In this document: positions 1 to 7,616 of the stretch, piece by piece
Layout: each line of letters opens with the position of its first letter
How positions within the stretch are numbered: position 1 is the stretch's first letter
The notes under the pieces: generated by a model
Databases searched by the model: none
Told to the model about the DNA's origin: nothing
Seen by the model: only the letters and a program-made list of their open reading frames with translations
Assembly (NCBI GenBank): GCA_014762625.1
Contig: JABURQ010000048.1
Location: 1-64,000, forward strand
Source of the DNA: Planctomycetaceae bacterium
Lineage (GTDB): Bacteria > Planctomycetota > Planctomycetia > Planctomycetales > Planctomycetaceae
Reading direction: 5' to 3'
Length of the DNA stretch: 64,000 bases
Translations under genes and position numbers: made by a program

Positions 1-239
1 TTGAAGAAAATTACTCCCGCGACGCAATCGTGATTGGTAGGTTCGGTGAGCAGCGCACCGACGAGCACATCGGAACCGCGCGGTTCGTTGATGACGGTCG
101 AGCGGAAATCGTCAAATTCGTCGCGAAATCGAAGCCGACGTTCTTTCAGCGATCCCGTGCCGAGATCGGGACCTCCCGCAATCACGGTTCGCGTCGGTTC
201 TCCCCCGGTATGGGAATCGATGACCTGAATCGAATTCAC
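1..239 (-). CDS. 4-hydroxyproline 2-epimerase (proline racemase family), 5' part only
   Basis: Reading leftward from a GTG at 239, the product begins [17 protein letters not shown] and continues with [13 protein letters not shown] and CAGVIFF before running off the window. These are hallmark N-terminal motifs of the proline racemase/4-hydroxyproline epimerase family, which interconverts trans-4-hydroxy-L-proline and cis-4-hydroxy-D-proline. About 79 residues are present of a usual length near 310. The two catalytic cysteines lie beyond the visible part, so epimerase cannot be separated from trans-3-hydroxyproline dehydratase by residues alone. An upstream in-frame GTG at 269 is possible, but the family starts just before the IDSHTGGE motif. 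It lies 43 bases downstream of a DapA-family gene on the same strand, which favours the hydroxyproline pathway. Confidence 0.85.
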   Translation of the reverse strand, partial: MNSIQVIDSHTGGEPTRTVIAGGPDLGTGSLKERRLRFRDEFDDFRSTVINEPRGSDVLVGALLTEPTNHDCVAGVIFF

Positions 240-282
240 GTCGGACTTCTTTCTGGCTGCGTGAGTCACTCCGGCTTAGTCT

Positions 283-1188
283 TTAAGAGACCGAGAGTGC
301 GGGACGCGTTTCGATCCCTTTGCGAATGATTTCCAGAACTCGTTCGCGTTCTTCTCCCTCAAGCGGCAACCGCGGAGCGCGGGTCAATTCCGAACCGTAA
401 TCGCATTCCGCCACAGCCAGTTTGATGTATTGCACCAGTTTGACAAAGGTATCGAGGTGCAGGAGTGGTGTGTACCACTGGTACACTTCGCGAGCCTGCT
501 CGAAGTCTCCCGCTTGTAACAAATCCCAGAGCAATCGGTTCTCGTGAGGAAATGCGTTGACCAGACCGGAGACCCAGCCTTCAGCCCCCAGAATGAACGA
601 TTCCATCACCAGATCGTCCACGCCGCACAACAGCGTATAGCGATCGCCGCAGAGGTTGCGTAAATCAGTGATGCGGCGGGGGTTCTCGGACGATTCCTTA
701 ATGGCCACGAATTTCGGTTCGTCCGCCATGTCGGCGAACATTTCCGGAGTGATATCAACGCCGTAGGAGACCGGATTGTTGTAACACATGATCGGCAGGT
801 CGGACGACGAGGCGACCGACCGGAAATGATGCATTGTCTCGCGGGGGTCCGATTTGTAGACCATCGCCGGCAAGACCATCATGCCGTCCACACCGGCGGC
901 TTGAGCATCGGCGGCAAATCGACACGCCAGCGAAGTGGAGCATTCGGCGACCCCGGTCAAAACGGGGATTCGGCCATCGACGTGGTCCGCTGTTGTCTTG
1001 AGGACCTCCAGTTTCTCATCGTATGACAGAGAACAATTCTCCCCCACGGTTCCCAGCATGATGATGCCGTGGATTCCGGCTTCGATCATCTGATCGACAT
1101 GTGTCATCGTCGCGTCAAGATTCAGGGATTCATCATCGTGAAAATGAGTAACGGCAGCGGGATACACTCCGGTCCAGGCAGTGGTCAT
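283..1188 (-). CDS. DapA/DHDPS-family aldolase, probable 1-pyrroline-4-hydroxy-2-carboxylate deaminase
   Basis: The 301-residue product has the full TIM-barrel DHDPS/N-acetylneuraminate lyase pattern. It shows GTVGE at residues 46-50 (pyruvate/keto-acid carboxylate loop), Tyr136 in MCYNNP and the Schiff-base Lys164 in VAIKESS. Family members share this chemistry but use different substrates. Its place directly upstream of a 4-hydroxyproline epimerase suggests the enzyme that deaminates and dehydrates 1-pyrroline-4-hydroxy-2-carboxylate to 2-oxoglutarate semialdehyde. This is inferred from context. True dihydrodipicolinate synthase is less likely, because such genes usually sit with lysine genes and keep a GTTGE loop. 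It is divergent from a GntR-type regulator that probably controls it. Confidence 0.8.
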   Translation of the reverse strand: MTTAWTGVYPAAVTHFHDDESLNLDATMTHVDQMIEAGIHGIIMLGTVGENCSLSYDEKLEVLKTTADHVDGRIPVLTGVAECSTSLACRFAADAQAAGVDGMMVLPAMVYKSDPRETMHHFRSVASSSDLPIMCYNNPVSYGVDITPEMFADMADEPKFVAIKESSENPRRITDLRNLCGDRYTLLCGVDDLVMESFILGAEGWVSGLVNAFPHENRLLWDLLQAGDFEQAREVYQWYTPLLHLDTFVKLVQYIKLAVAECDYGSELTRAPRLPLEGEERERVLEIIRKGIETRPALSVS

Positions 1189-1283
1189 ACTTCAAAACCT
1201 TCAGAAAACAGGTATCTATCGATTGGACAAAAGAAGGGGATCGATTCAGAGTATCTAAAGTATTCAAAAGGCACAACAAATTC

Positions 1284-1306
1284 CATAAGTGACTTTGCAC
1301 TTTATG
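1284..1306. promoter_or_regulatory. Candidate operator, imperfect inverted repeat CATAAGTG-N6-CACTTTATG
   Basis: The AT-rich 209-bp divergent region between the DapA-family gene and the GntR-type regulator holds CATAAGTG (1284-1291) and CACTTTATG (1298-1306). These are inverted copies that differ by one inserted A. Size and position suit a dimeric winged-helix repressor, and the adjacent GntR gene is the obvious candidate. No binding data exist, and short inverted repeats arise by chance in AT-rich DNA. Confidence 0.35.
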
Positions 1307-1324
1307 TAAAATTAGTGAGATTTG

Positions 1325-1378
1325 TTCTCGAAGATGTTAAGTTTTCACGGCTGAACAGAAAACTGACCTGTTCGAGAA
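1325..1378. promoter_or_regulatory. Nested inverted repeats upstream of the GntR-type gene
   Basis: TTCTCGAA (1325-1332) recurs inverted as TTCGAGAA (1371-1378). Inside this pair, GAACAG (1353-1358) recurs inverted as CTGTTC (1368-1373). They end 19 bases before the regulator's start codon, so they could be an autoregulatory operator or a leader hairpin. The role is inferred from position only. Confidence 0.3.
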
Positions 1379-1397
1379 TCAACACTGGAAGAGACTT

Positions 1398-2330
1398 ATG
1401 ACTATTACGGATTACATCCGTAGCGACCTGGCTCGGCGAATTCGGATCGGAAAAAACATTCCGGAGAAATTGACGCTCGCCGCTCTCGCGGATGAATATG
1501 AAGTCAGCCTGACACCGGTTCGGGAAGCGATCGGTTTGCTTCATGAAGACGGTCTGGTCCTCAAGGGGGAGAACCGACGTTTGATCGTGAACCCCCAACG
1601 GGTCGGCGAGAGCACGGAAGAGGAACTGGGTGCACCTCCCAAACCGATCGACTGGGAAAACGTTCTCACACAACACGTTCTTTATGAGAGCCTGCGCGGG
1701 TCGCAGGAGTTTCTGCGGGAAGAAGTGCTGACCGAACGTTACGGCGTCGGGCGGACGATTTTGCGTCAGGTCTTCAGCCATCTCGCCGGGAGCGGATTCC
1801 TGATCCACGAACCCCGTCGAGGCTGGCGGGTGCGTGAGTTGACCGACGACGACTTGCGCGACTACATCGACATTCGCGAAACACTGGAACTCAAGGCTTT
1901 GCAACTGGCGCTCCCTCATTTGCAGCAATCGCGATTGCAGGTCATTCTGGACGGGAACCAACCGGACGAACGCAACCGTCCTCAAATCGACAATAATCTC
2001 CACCGCTATTTTATCGGCCTGGCCGACAACCGTTATATCACCGAATTCTTCCAGCGGTACGGAGCGTTCTATCAACCGCTGTTCGATTACGCGGCGCTCG
2101 GGGGCGACGTCCTCGGGGAAATGGCCTCTCATCACCGTGAGATCCTGGAAAGTCTGATCAAAGGTGAGGAACAGCCGGCCCGCGAGGCACTCAGCCGCCA
2201 CATCCGCGCGCAATATTCCGCCGTCCTGAAAGTGATCGACAAACTCGACCTCCGAAACAACGACGGAGAGCCGATCGAAACTCACATCTCCGGCTTACCG
2301 GGAGAAAAAGACAAAGTGACGGAAGCGTAA
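1398..2330 (+). CDS. GntR-family regulator with FCD domain and a second winged helix
   Basis: This 310-residue regulator starts with a GntR winged helix (about residues 20-66, including LAALADEYEVSLTPVREAI). A second segment of similar build follows at about 90-147 (EEVLTERYGVGRTILRQVF, then GSGFLIHEPRRGWRV). Residues 150-280 look like an FCD ligand domain, with DIRETLELKALQLA and histidines in the NLHRYF, HHREIL and LSRHI segments that suit its metal/ligand site. Typical FadR/FCD regulators are 220-250 residues with one winged helix. It is divergent from the hydroxyproline-type genes and probably senses an intermediate of that pathway. The ligand is not known. Confidence 0.85.
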   Translation: MTITDYIRSDLARRIRIGKNIPEKLTLAALADEYEVSLTPVREAIGLLHEDGLVLKGENRRLIVNPQRVGESTEEELGAPPKPIDWENVLTQHVLYESLRGSQEFLREEVLTERYGVGRTILRQVFSHLAGSGFLIHEPRRGWRVRELTDDDLRDYIDIRETLELKALQLALPHLQQSRLQVILDGNQPDERNRPQIDNNLHRYFIGLADNRYITEFFQRYGAFYQPLFDYAALGGDVLGEMASHHREILESLIKGEEQPAREALSRHIRAQYSAVLKVIDKLDLRNNDGEPIETHISGLPGEKDKVTEA

Positions 2331-2367
2331 CGCACTTATCTTTTACCAACGACCAGCGAGACGTTGT

Positions 2368-3483
2368 TTACTGGTGCAGCACAATGGGCATCGGCGTGAA
2401 TCCGATCACGATGAACGCCAGCGTCAACCAGCCCAGAACGATGCGAAACCATCCCAGTTCGATATTGTCGTCCGCCGTGGGGGGATGTTTCGGCCCGAAG
2501 AGCGTTATCAGAACCAGCATCAAGACGTATTGATAGTTATTGGTATAGATCATGTACCCCAGGATCCCATAGATCAGCGACATCGCCACCAGATGGGCCC
2601 GCTTGCCGATCAACGCATACAGAACGTGCCCGCCGTCCAGTTGCCCGATCGGAATCAGATTGAGGGCGGTGATAAAAATCCCCACCCAGCCCGCGAACAG
2701 CAATGGGTTGAGCATGATGACGTCATGCTCTCCGAGTGGTCCGTGGACCCATTCGTACATCCATTGCATGATCAGGGGGTCGCCGAATTCGATCGAGCCG
2801 TTGCCGAATTCGAGCCGCGATCGCACTTCGGACTGCAATGCTCCCAACCAGGCAATGGGGATCGCAAACACCAATCCCGCCAGCGGGCCACTGATGCCGA
2901 TGTCGAACAGCCTCTTTCGATCGCCATATCCGGAACGCTGCACGATGACGGCTCCCATGGTTCCGAAGGGGAGAATCGGCATGGGAATAAAAAACGGCGG
3001 GGACGCGGCGACGTGGTAACGGACCGCTTGCAGATAATGGCCCATCTCGTGGGCGAACAGAATCAGCATGATGGCCACCGAGTATTGCAACCCATTCCAC
3101 AACAGGGCCGACCACATTTCGGGTGTCAGACTCATCCCGGGTGTGAGAGTTTCGATGCCGGGGACATCTCCCGAGGTCATTCCTTTGTAGAAGCAACTGA
3201 CGAACGTCAGCACCAACAGCACGTAATGCTTCTTCTTCCAGCGATTCACTTCCTTCACATGCGGATCGTGGGCTCCGAAAATCAACGGAGGAATTTCCGT
3301 CGAGGAAACGGTCCGCAGCTCCGCGGGCTCGGGTGAGGAGGTCTCCGAATCCGCCACCGACTTTCGGTACTCGGCAATCCGGCCGTCCAGTTCGTCAATC
3401 ATCTCGGAGAGGTGGTCGAACTGGTCCGGACTCCGATCGGAGTTTTTGTCGTCGGGTGGAATGGGAGAATTCGAATCGTTCAT
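2368..3483 (-). CDS. Site-2 protease family membrane metalloprotease (M50)
   Basis: The 371-residue protein has a hydrophilic N-terminal segment of about 80 residues and then several membrane spans. HEMGH at 145-149 is the zinc-binding and catalytic motif. NLIPIGQLDGGH at 275-286 carries the third zinc ligand (the LDG Asp). These define intramembrane metalloproteases of the SpoIVFB/S2P type, which cut membrane-bound regulators or remnant signal peptides. No PDZ domain is seen. The ATG at 3483 was preferred to an earlier in-frame start at 3594, because the extra 37 residues look non-coding. The substrate is unknown. It is convergent with the GntR-type gene and divergent from an M16 peptidase. 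Confidence 0.9.
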   Translation of the reverse strand: MNDSNSPIPPDDKNSDRSPDQFDHLSEMIDELDGRIAEYRKSVADSETSSPEPAELRTVSSTEIPPLIFGAHDPHVKEVNRWKKKHYVLLVLTFVSCFYKGMTSGDVPGIETLTPGMSLTPEMWSALLWNGLQYSVAIMLILFAHEMGHYLQAVRYHVAASPPFFIPMPILPFGTMGAVIVQRSGYGDRKRLFDIGISGPLAGLVFAIPIAWLGALQSEVRSRLEFGNGSIEFGDPLIMQWMYEWVHGPLGEHDVIMLNPLLFAGWVGIFITALNLIPIGQLDGGHVLYALIGKRAHLVAMSLIYGILGYMIYTNNYQYVLMLVLITLFGPKHPPTADDNIELGWFRIVLGWLTLAFIVIGFTPMPIVLHQ

Positions 3484-3654
3484 GGTTTTTGAAAATCTGC
3501 TGTGGAGAACCCTCAGATTAACGCATCTTCGCCCGGACGAACAGGAAAGCGCCCGTTGCCGGGAGTTTCTTTCGGCGACCGGGCGTGATAACATGAGCAG
3601 ACTTGAGAGAGTTCATAATTGCGTTTTCTCCAGGAAGAGAAAGAGGAGCTTACG

Positions 3655-6396
3655 ATGAAGCAGCCACTGTCGATTCTCGGGATGTTTCTTTCCACGGTGA
3701 TCTTGCTCACCACCGCGACTCAATCTTCTTCAGCAGACGCTGAGGAGTCAGGGATGACCAAAATGGCCACGATCGAAGGAATCAGTGAATATCGCCTGGA
3801 GAACGGCATGAAAGTGCTGCTGTTTCCGGATCCTTCCAGTTCCAAAGTGACCGTTAATCTGACGATTTTTGTCGGTTCTCGTCACGAGGGATACGGCGAA
3901 GCGGGGATGGCCCACCTGCTCGAACATATGCTGTTCAAGGGAACTCCCGACCATCCGAATATCCCGAAGTCACTCACCGAACGGGGAGCCAGTTTCAACG
4001 GCACGACCTGGCTCGATCGAACGAATTACTACGAAACGCTCCCCGCCAATGACGACAATCTCGAATTCGCCCTCCGCATGGAAGCGGATCGAATGATGAA
4101 CAGCCACGTCAGCGGTGAAGATCTCAAGTCGGAAATGACAGTCGTCCGGAACGAATTCGAACGCGGAGAAAACAACCCGTATTCGATCCTCTTTCAACGC
4201 ATGATGTCGGCAGCCTTCATCTGGCACAATTACGGACAATCGACGATCGGAAACCGGGCCGACATCGAACGAGTACCAATCGAGAATCTCCAGGCCTTCT
4301 ACAAAAAATATTATCAGCCCGATAACGCAATGGTCGTCGTCGCGGGAAAATTCGATCCCGAAAAAGCGCTCTCGTTAATCAACGAATACTTCGGCTCGAT
4401 TCCCGCTCCCGAACGCGAACTCCCCAAAACTTACACTGAAGAACCGCCGCAGGACGGCGAACGAATCGTCACACTCAAACGGACCGGCGAGGTTTCGGTG
4501 GTAGGGGCCATTTATCACATCCCTTCCGGCGGACACCCCGATTTCGCAGCCTGCGATGTGATGGAAAGCATCATGACTTCCGAACCGGCCGGGCGACTTT
4601 ACAAAGCTCTCGTCGAGAAGCAGCTTGCCGCCGGAGTGTACGGCGGTGTGTTCGCGTTACACGATCCCGGCATTTTGCGACTTCTGGTGGAAGTGAACGA
4701 AGGAGTCGAATCTGATACCGTACTCGACACGATGTACGCCACCATCGACGAACTGAGGCAAAATGGCGTCACGGAAGAAGAAGTCAAACGCGCCAAGCAA
4801 TCGTTACTCAAACAGCGGGAACTCGCCGCCTCGAAAAGCAGTTCCATCGCCGTCGAACTTTCGGAATGGGCCGCTCAGGGGGACTGGCGGCTGTACTTCC
4901 TGTACCGGGACCGCGTCGAAGCCGTCACGGTCGAAGACGTGAACCGGGTCGCCAAGCTTTACTTGCAGGAATCAAACCGAACGACGGGTATCTTCATCCC
5001 GCTGAAAGAGCCGAGTCAGGTCGAAATTCCCGCGACACCGAATCTCGCGGAAATGATCGGCGATTACGAGGGGCGCGAAGATGTCGCTTTGGGGGAAGCG
5101 TTTGACGTTTCGCCTGAGAATATCGAAGAACGAACGACGCGCGTCCAACTCGCCTCGGGAATCGAGGCCGCCCTGCTTCCGAAGAAGACCCGCGGAGAGG
5201 TCGTTCATCTGAAACTTCAGCTTTATTACGGGTCTCCCGAATCGCTCAAAGGTTACGCGAAGGAAACCGAGTATCTGCCGAAGATGATGCTACGCGGCAC
5301 CGAATCGCTGACGCGTCAGCAGTTGAAAGACGAACTCGATCAACAACTCGCCAGCCTGACCGCTTCCGCCTCGCCGGGCCAGGCGACCTTCAACATCGAA
5401 TGCAAGCGGGATAATCTTCCCAAAGTCCTCGACATTCTGGAAGAAGTGCTGCGTAAGCCGACGTTTCCCAAAGCGGAACTCGACATCCTCAAGAACGCGG
5501 AAATCACGTCGATCGAACAGGATTCGACCGATCCCACTAAAATCGCGCAAAAGAAAATCGGGCAGGTCATTTCTCCCTTCCCGCCGGACGATCCGCGCCA
5601 CGTTCCCGACTTCGATGAGGAACAGGGGCTCGTGAAAGCGGTCACTGTCGAACGTCTCAAAAAACTCTACGCGAGCCAGATGAACGGCACGCACGGAGAA
5701 CTTTCGATTGTGGGCGATTTCGAGCCACGACAGATTGTCCCGCGAATCGAATCCATACTGAGCGAATGGAAGTCGGACGTGGCGTTTGAAGAAGTTCTCA
5801 AACCGGGCGACATTCCGATCGAGGGACGACGCGAAGTGGTCCAGACTCCCGGTAAAGCCAACGCCACCTACTTCGGGGCAACCGCGCTGCCGATCAGCGA
5901 CGCGCATCCCGATTATCCGGCGCTCGTGCTGGGGAACTTTATTCTGGGTGGAGGATCGCTTTCGTCGCGACTAGGTGATCGGGTTCGTCAGAAGGAAGGA
6001 CTCTCTTACGGCGTCGGTTCGGGATTCAACGCGCAAGCGACCAACGATCGGGCCGTCTTCTATCTGTACGCCATCACCAATCCGGACAACATGGAAAAGG
6101 TGGTTGCCGCGATTGCCGAGGAAGTGGAGAAGATTCGCAAGGAAGGAGTCACGGACGAAGAACTGACGGCCGCCAAACAAGGTTACCTGCAGGAACAGGT
6201 GGTGGCCCGCAGTAACGATAAGAACCTGACCAGCATTCTGGCGGAAACGGAACACGTCGATCGAAACATGGATTACTACATCCAACTCGAAAAACAGCTC
6301 AACGCCGTCACGACGGAACAGGTGCAGAAGGCTCTGCAGAAATATATCAACTTCGATTCGATCTACTACGTCACGGCGGGCGATTTCAAAAAGTAA
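3655..6396 (+). CDS. M16-family (pitrilysin-like) zinc peptidase, secreted
   Basis: The 913-residue protein begins with a signal peptide (MKQPLSILGMFLSTVILL) after a strong ribosome site (AAGAGGAG). HLLEH at 87-91 is the inverted zinc motif of M16 peptidases. The downstream Glu in VVRNEFERGE is the likely third ligand. A second M16-type half from about residue 480 lacks HxxEH but keeps the LSYGVGSGF segment that supplies the Arg/Tyr substrate-gripping pair. The whole therefore resembles a single-chain two-half clamshell peptidase acting on oligopeptides outside the cytoplasm. The GTG/ATG candidates 36 bases upstream are weaker. It precedes tsaB by 41 bases and may share its transcript. Confidence 0.92.
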   Translation: MKQPLSILGMFLSTVILLTTATQSSSADAEESGMTKMATIEGISEYRLENGMKVLLFPDPSSSKVTVNLTIFVGSRHEGYGEAGMAHLLEHMLFKGTPDHPNIPKSLTERGASFNGTTWLDRTNYYETLPANDDNLEFALRMEADRMMNSHVSGEDLKSEMTVVRNEFERGENNPYSILFQRMMSAAFIWHNYGQSTIGNRADIERVPIENLQAFYKKYYQPDNAMVVVAGKFDPEKALSLINEYFGSIPAPERELPKTYTEEPPQDGERIVTLKRTGEVSVVGAIYHIPSGGHPDFAACDVMESIMTSEPAGRLYKALVEKQLAAGVYGGVFALHDPGILRLLVEVNEGVESDTVLDTMYATIDELRQNGVTEEEVKRAKQSLLKQRELAASKSSSIAVELSEWAAQGDWRLYFLYRDRVEAVTVEDVNRVAKLYLQESNRTTGIFIPLKEPSQVEIPATPNLAEMIGDYEGREDVALGEAFDVSPENIEERTTRVQLASGIEAALLPKKTRGEVVHLKLQLYYGSPESLKGYAKETEYLPKMMLRGTESLTRQQLKDELDQQLASLTASASPGQATFNIECKRDNLPKVLDILEEVLRKPTFPKAELDILKNAEITSIEQDSTDPTKIAQKKIGQVISPFPPDDPRHVPDFDEEQGLVKAVTVERLKKLYASQMNGTHGELSIVGDFEPRQIVPRIESILSEWKSDVAFEEVLKPGDIPIEGRREVVQTPGKANATYFGATALPISDAHPDYPALVLGNFILGGGSLSSRLGDRVRQKEGLSYGVGSGFNAQATNDRAVFYLYAITNPDNMEKVVAAIAEEVEKIRKEGVTDEELTAAKQGYLQEQVVARSNDKNLTSILAETEHVDRNMDYYIQLEKQLNAVTTEQVQKALQKYINFDSIYYVTAGDFKK

Positions 6397-6437
6397 GGAA
6401 GAGCTCCGCGGGGGACGATGTCTCGCGCGGGACTCCA

Positions 6438-7124
6438 ATGATCATGTGGACGCTCGGTCTGGAAACCTCGACGCGACGAGGAAGTGTGGCGATCTGGGAC
6501 GGCGAGGGTTTACCCCTCGAACATTCGCTCGGCGCGCAGTCTCAGAAGCACGCCACGACCTTGTTTCAGGTGCTCGATGAGTTACTGAAGGAGAATGGTC
6601 TACAACCGAACGATCTGGAGCGCGTGGCCGTCAGTATTGGACCGGGGAGTTTCACCGGCTTACGGATCGGGATCGTCGCGGCGAAGACGCTCGCCTATTC
6701 TCTCGGCTGCGAAGTGAAACCGATCGAGACATTTCTTGCCGTCGCTCAGAAAGCTCCCACCGATATTTCCAGGGTCAGCGTGATCGGCGACGCCCAGCGG
6801 GGCGACTTGTTTGTGGGTGATTTTGTACGCGATGAATCGGAATTTTGGCAATCTGCCGGAAAAATCCGCATTGTTTCTGCTGAAGAATTTGCAAAATCGC
6901 TTTCGGGATCGGAATATTTGTGTGGTCCGGGCTTGAGTCGATATTCCGCGCAACTCCAGTGCTCAAAAGATGTTTTGGACAATTCCCGTCTCTATCCTTC
7001 CGCAGGGGCCGTCTGTGAACTGGCGGTCCGGGAGGACCTGCCTGTGGGGGATTGCTGGTCGCTGCAACCCCTCTATCTCCGAAAGAGTTCCGCCGAGGAG
7101 AAGTGGGATCTGAAGCACTCTTAG
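6438..7124 (+). CDS. tsaB: tRNA threonylcarbamoyladenosine biosynthesis protein TsaB
   Basis: The 228-residue product has the ASKHA fold signature of TsaB: LGLETSTRRGSVAI at the N-terminus, QSQKHATTLF, and SIGPGSFTGLRIG around residue 60. TsaB scaffolds TsaD and TsaE in forming the t6A37 modification of ANN-decoding tRNAs. Like other TsaB proteins it lacks the metal-binding histidines of TsaD. Two start codons are close together (6438 and 6444) and neither has a strong ribosome site. No other t6A gene is in the window. Confidence 0.92.
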   Translation: MIMWTLGLETSTRRGSVAIWDGEGLPLEHSLGAQSQKHATTLFQVLDELLKENGLQPNDLERVAVSIGPGSFTGLRIGIVAAKTLAYSLGCEVKPIETFLAVAQKAPTDISRVSVIGDAQRGDLFVGDFVRDESEFWQSAGKIRIVSAEEFAKSLSGSEYLCGPGLSRYSAQLQCSKDVLDNSRLYPSAGAVCELAVREDLPVGDCWSLQPLYLRKSSAEEKWDLKHS

Positions 7125-7289
7125 TTTCCCTCACCGCAGGTTGCGTAGCGAGATTCCCCAATTTGTACTAAGATAGTTCATCACGCCGGTTTGATCCGGT
7201 CGATAGAAAAGTAGTCAAATTGTCGTACGGCAGGAAGCTGGCGCTCAGAGAGACAATCCTTCGAGAACGGAATCTCAGCGAGAATAACC

Positions 7290-7613
7290 ATGGCTTTGTA
7301 CGAAATAGAGACAACCGCTCATATCATGATTGGCTGGGCGGATGACGACGATCAAGCGAAAGCTTTAGCCAACGAATCATACCCCGATGAGGAAGTGGTT
7401 CGTGTTTCACGACGACCGCGCGATGTGTGGGTCATCTCCAAACGGATGCTGGGAATCGATCAACCGATGAGCCCCAACGAAGTGGCCCGCGAATGCCTCG
7501 GCCGCGCCAAGGGAGACAAGGTTTCCGCGATCCGCCTCTACATGCGGGATACCGGTTCCGATCAAACCGAAGCGCAACGAGCCATCGAAACGAACATCAG
7601 CCTCGGCTGGTGA
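7290..7613 (+). CDS. Conserved small hypothetical protein
   Basis: This 107-residue soluble protein matches no family I can name. It is acidic at the N-terminus (GWADDDDQAKALANESYPDEE). A helical C-terminal half follows (NEVARECLGRAKGDKVSAIRLY, then TEAQRAIETNIS), which could be a helix-turn-helix or UBA-like bundle. There are no cysteines, signal peptide or membrane segments. It has a 165-bp leader of its own and ends 3 bases from the stop of the convergent hydrolase gene. Codon usage looks like its neighbours, so it is likely a real gene. Confidence 0.75.
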   Translation: MALYEIETTAHIMIGWADDDDQAKALANESYPDEEVVRVSRRPRDVWVISKRMLGIDQPMSPNEVARECLGRAKGDKVSAIRLYMRDTGSDQTEAQRAIETNISLGW

Positions 7614-7616
7614 GGT

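Noticed and set aside
1302-2285. Leftward frame of 327 codons opposite the GntR-type gene
   Set aside because: The rightward frame has the DNA-binding and FCD motifs. The leftward translation is a shadow.
2374-3336. Rightward frame of 320 codons opposite the site-2 protease
   Set aside because: The leftward frame has HEMGH and LDG motifs and a clear start. The rightward product is His/Arg/Gln-rich with no recognisable domain.
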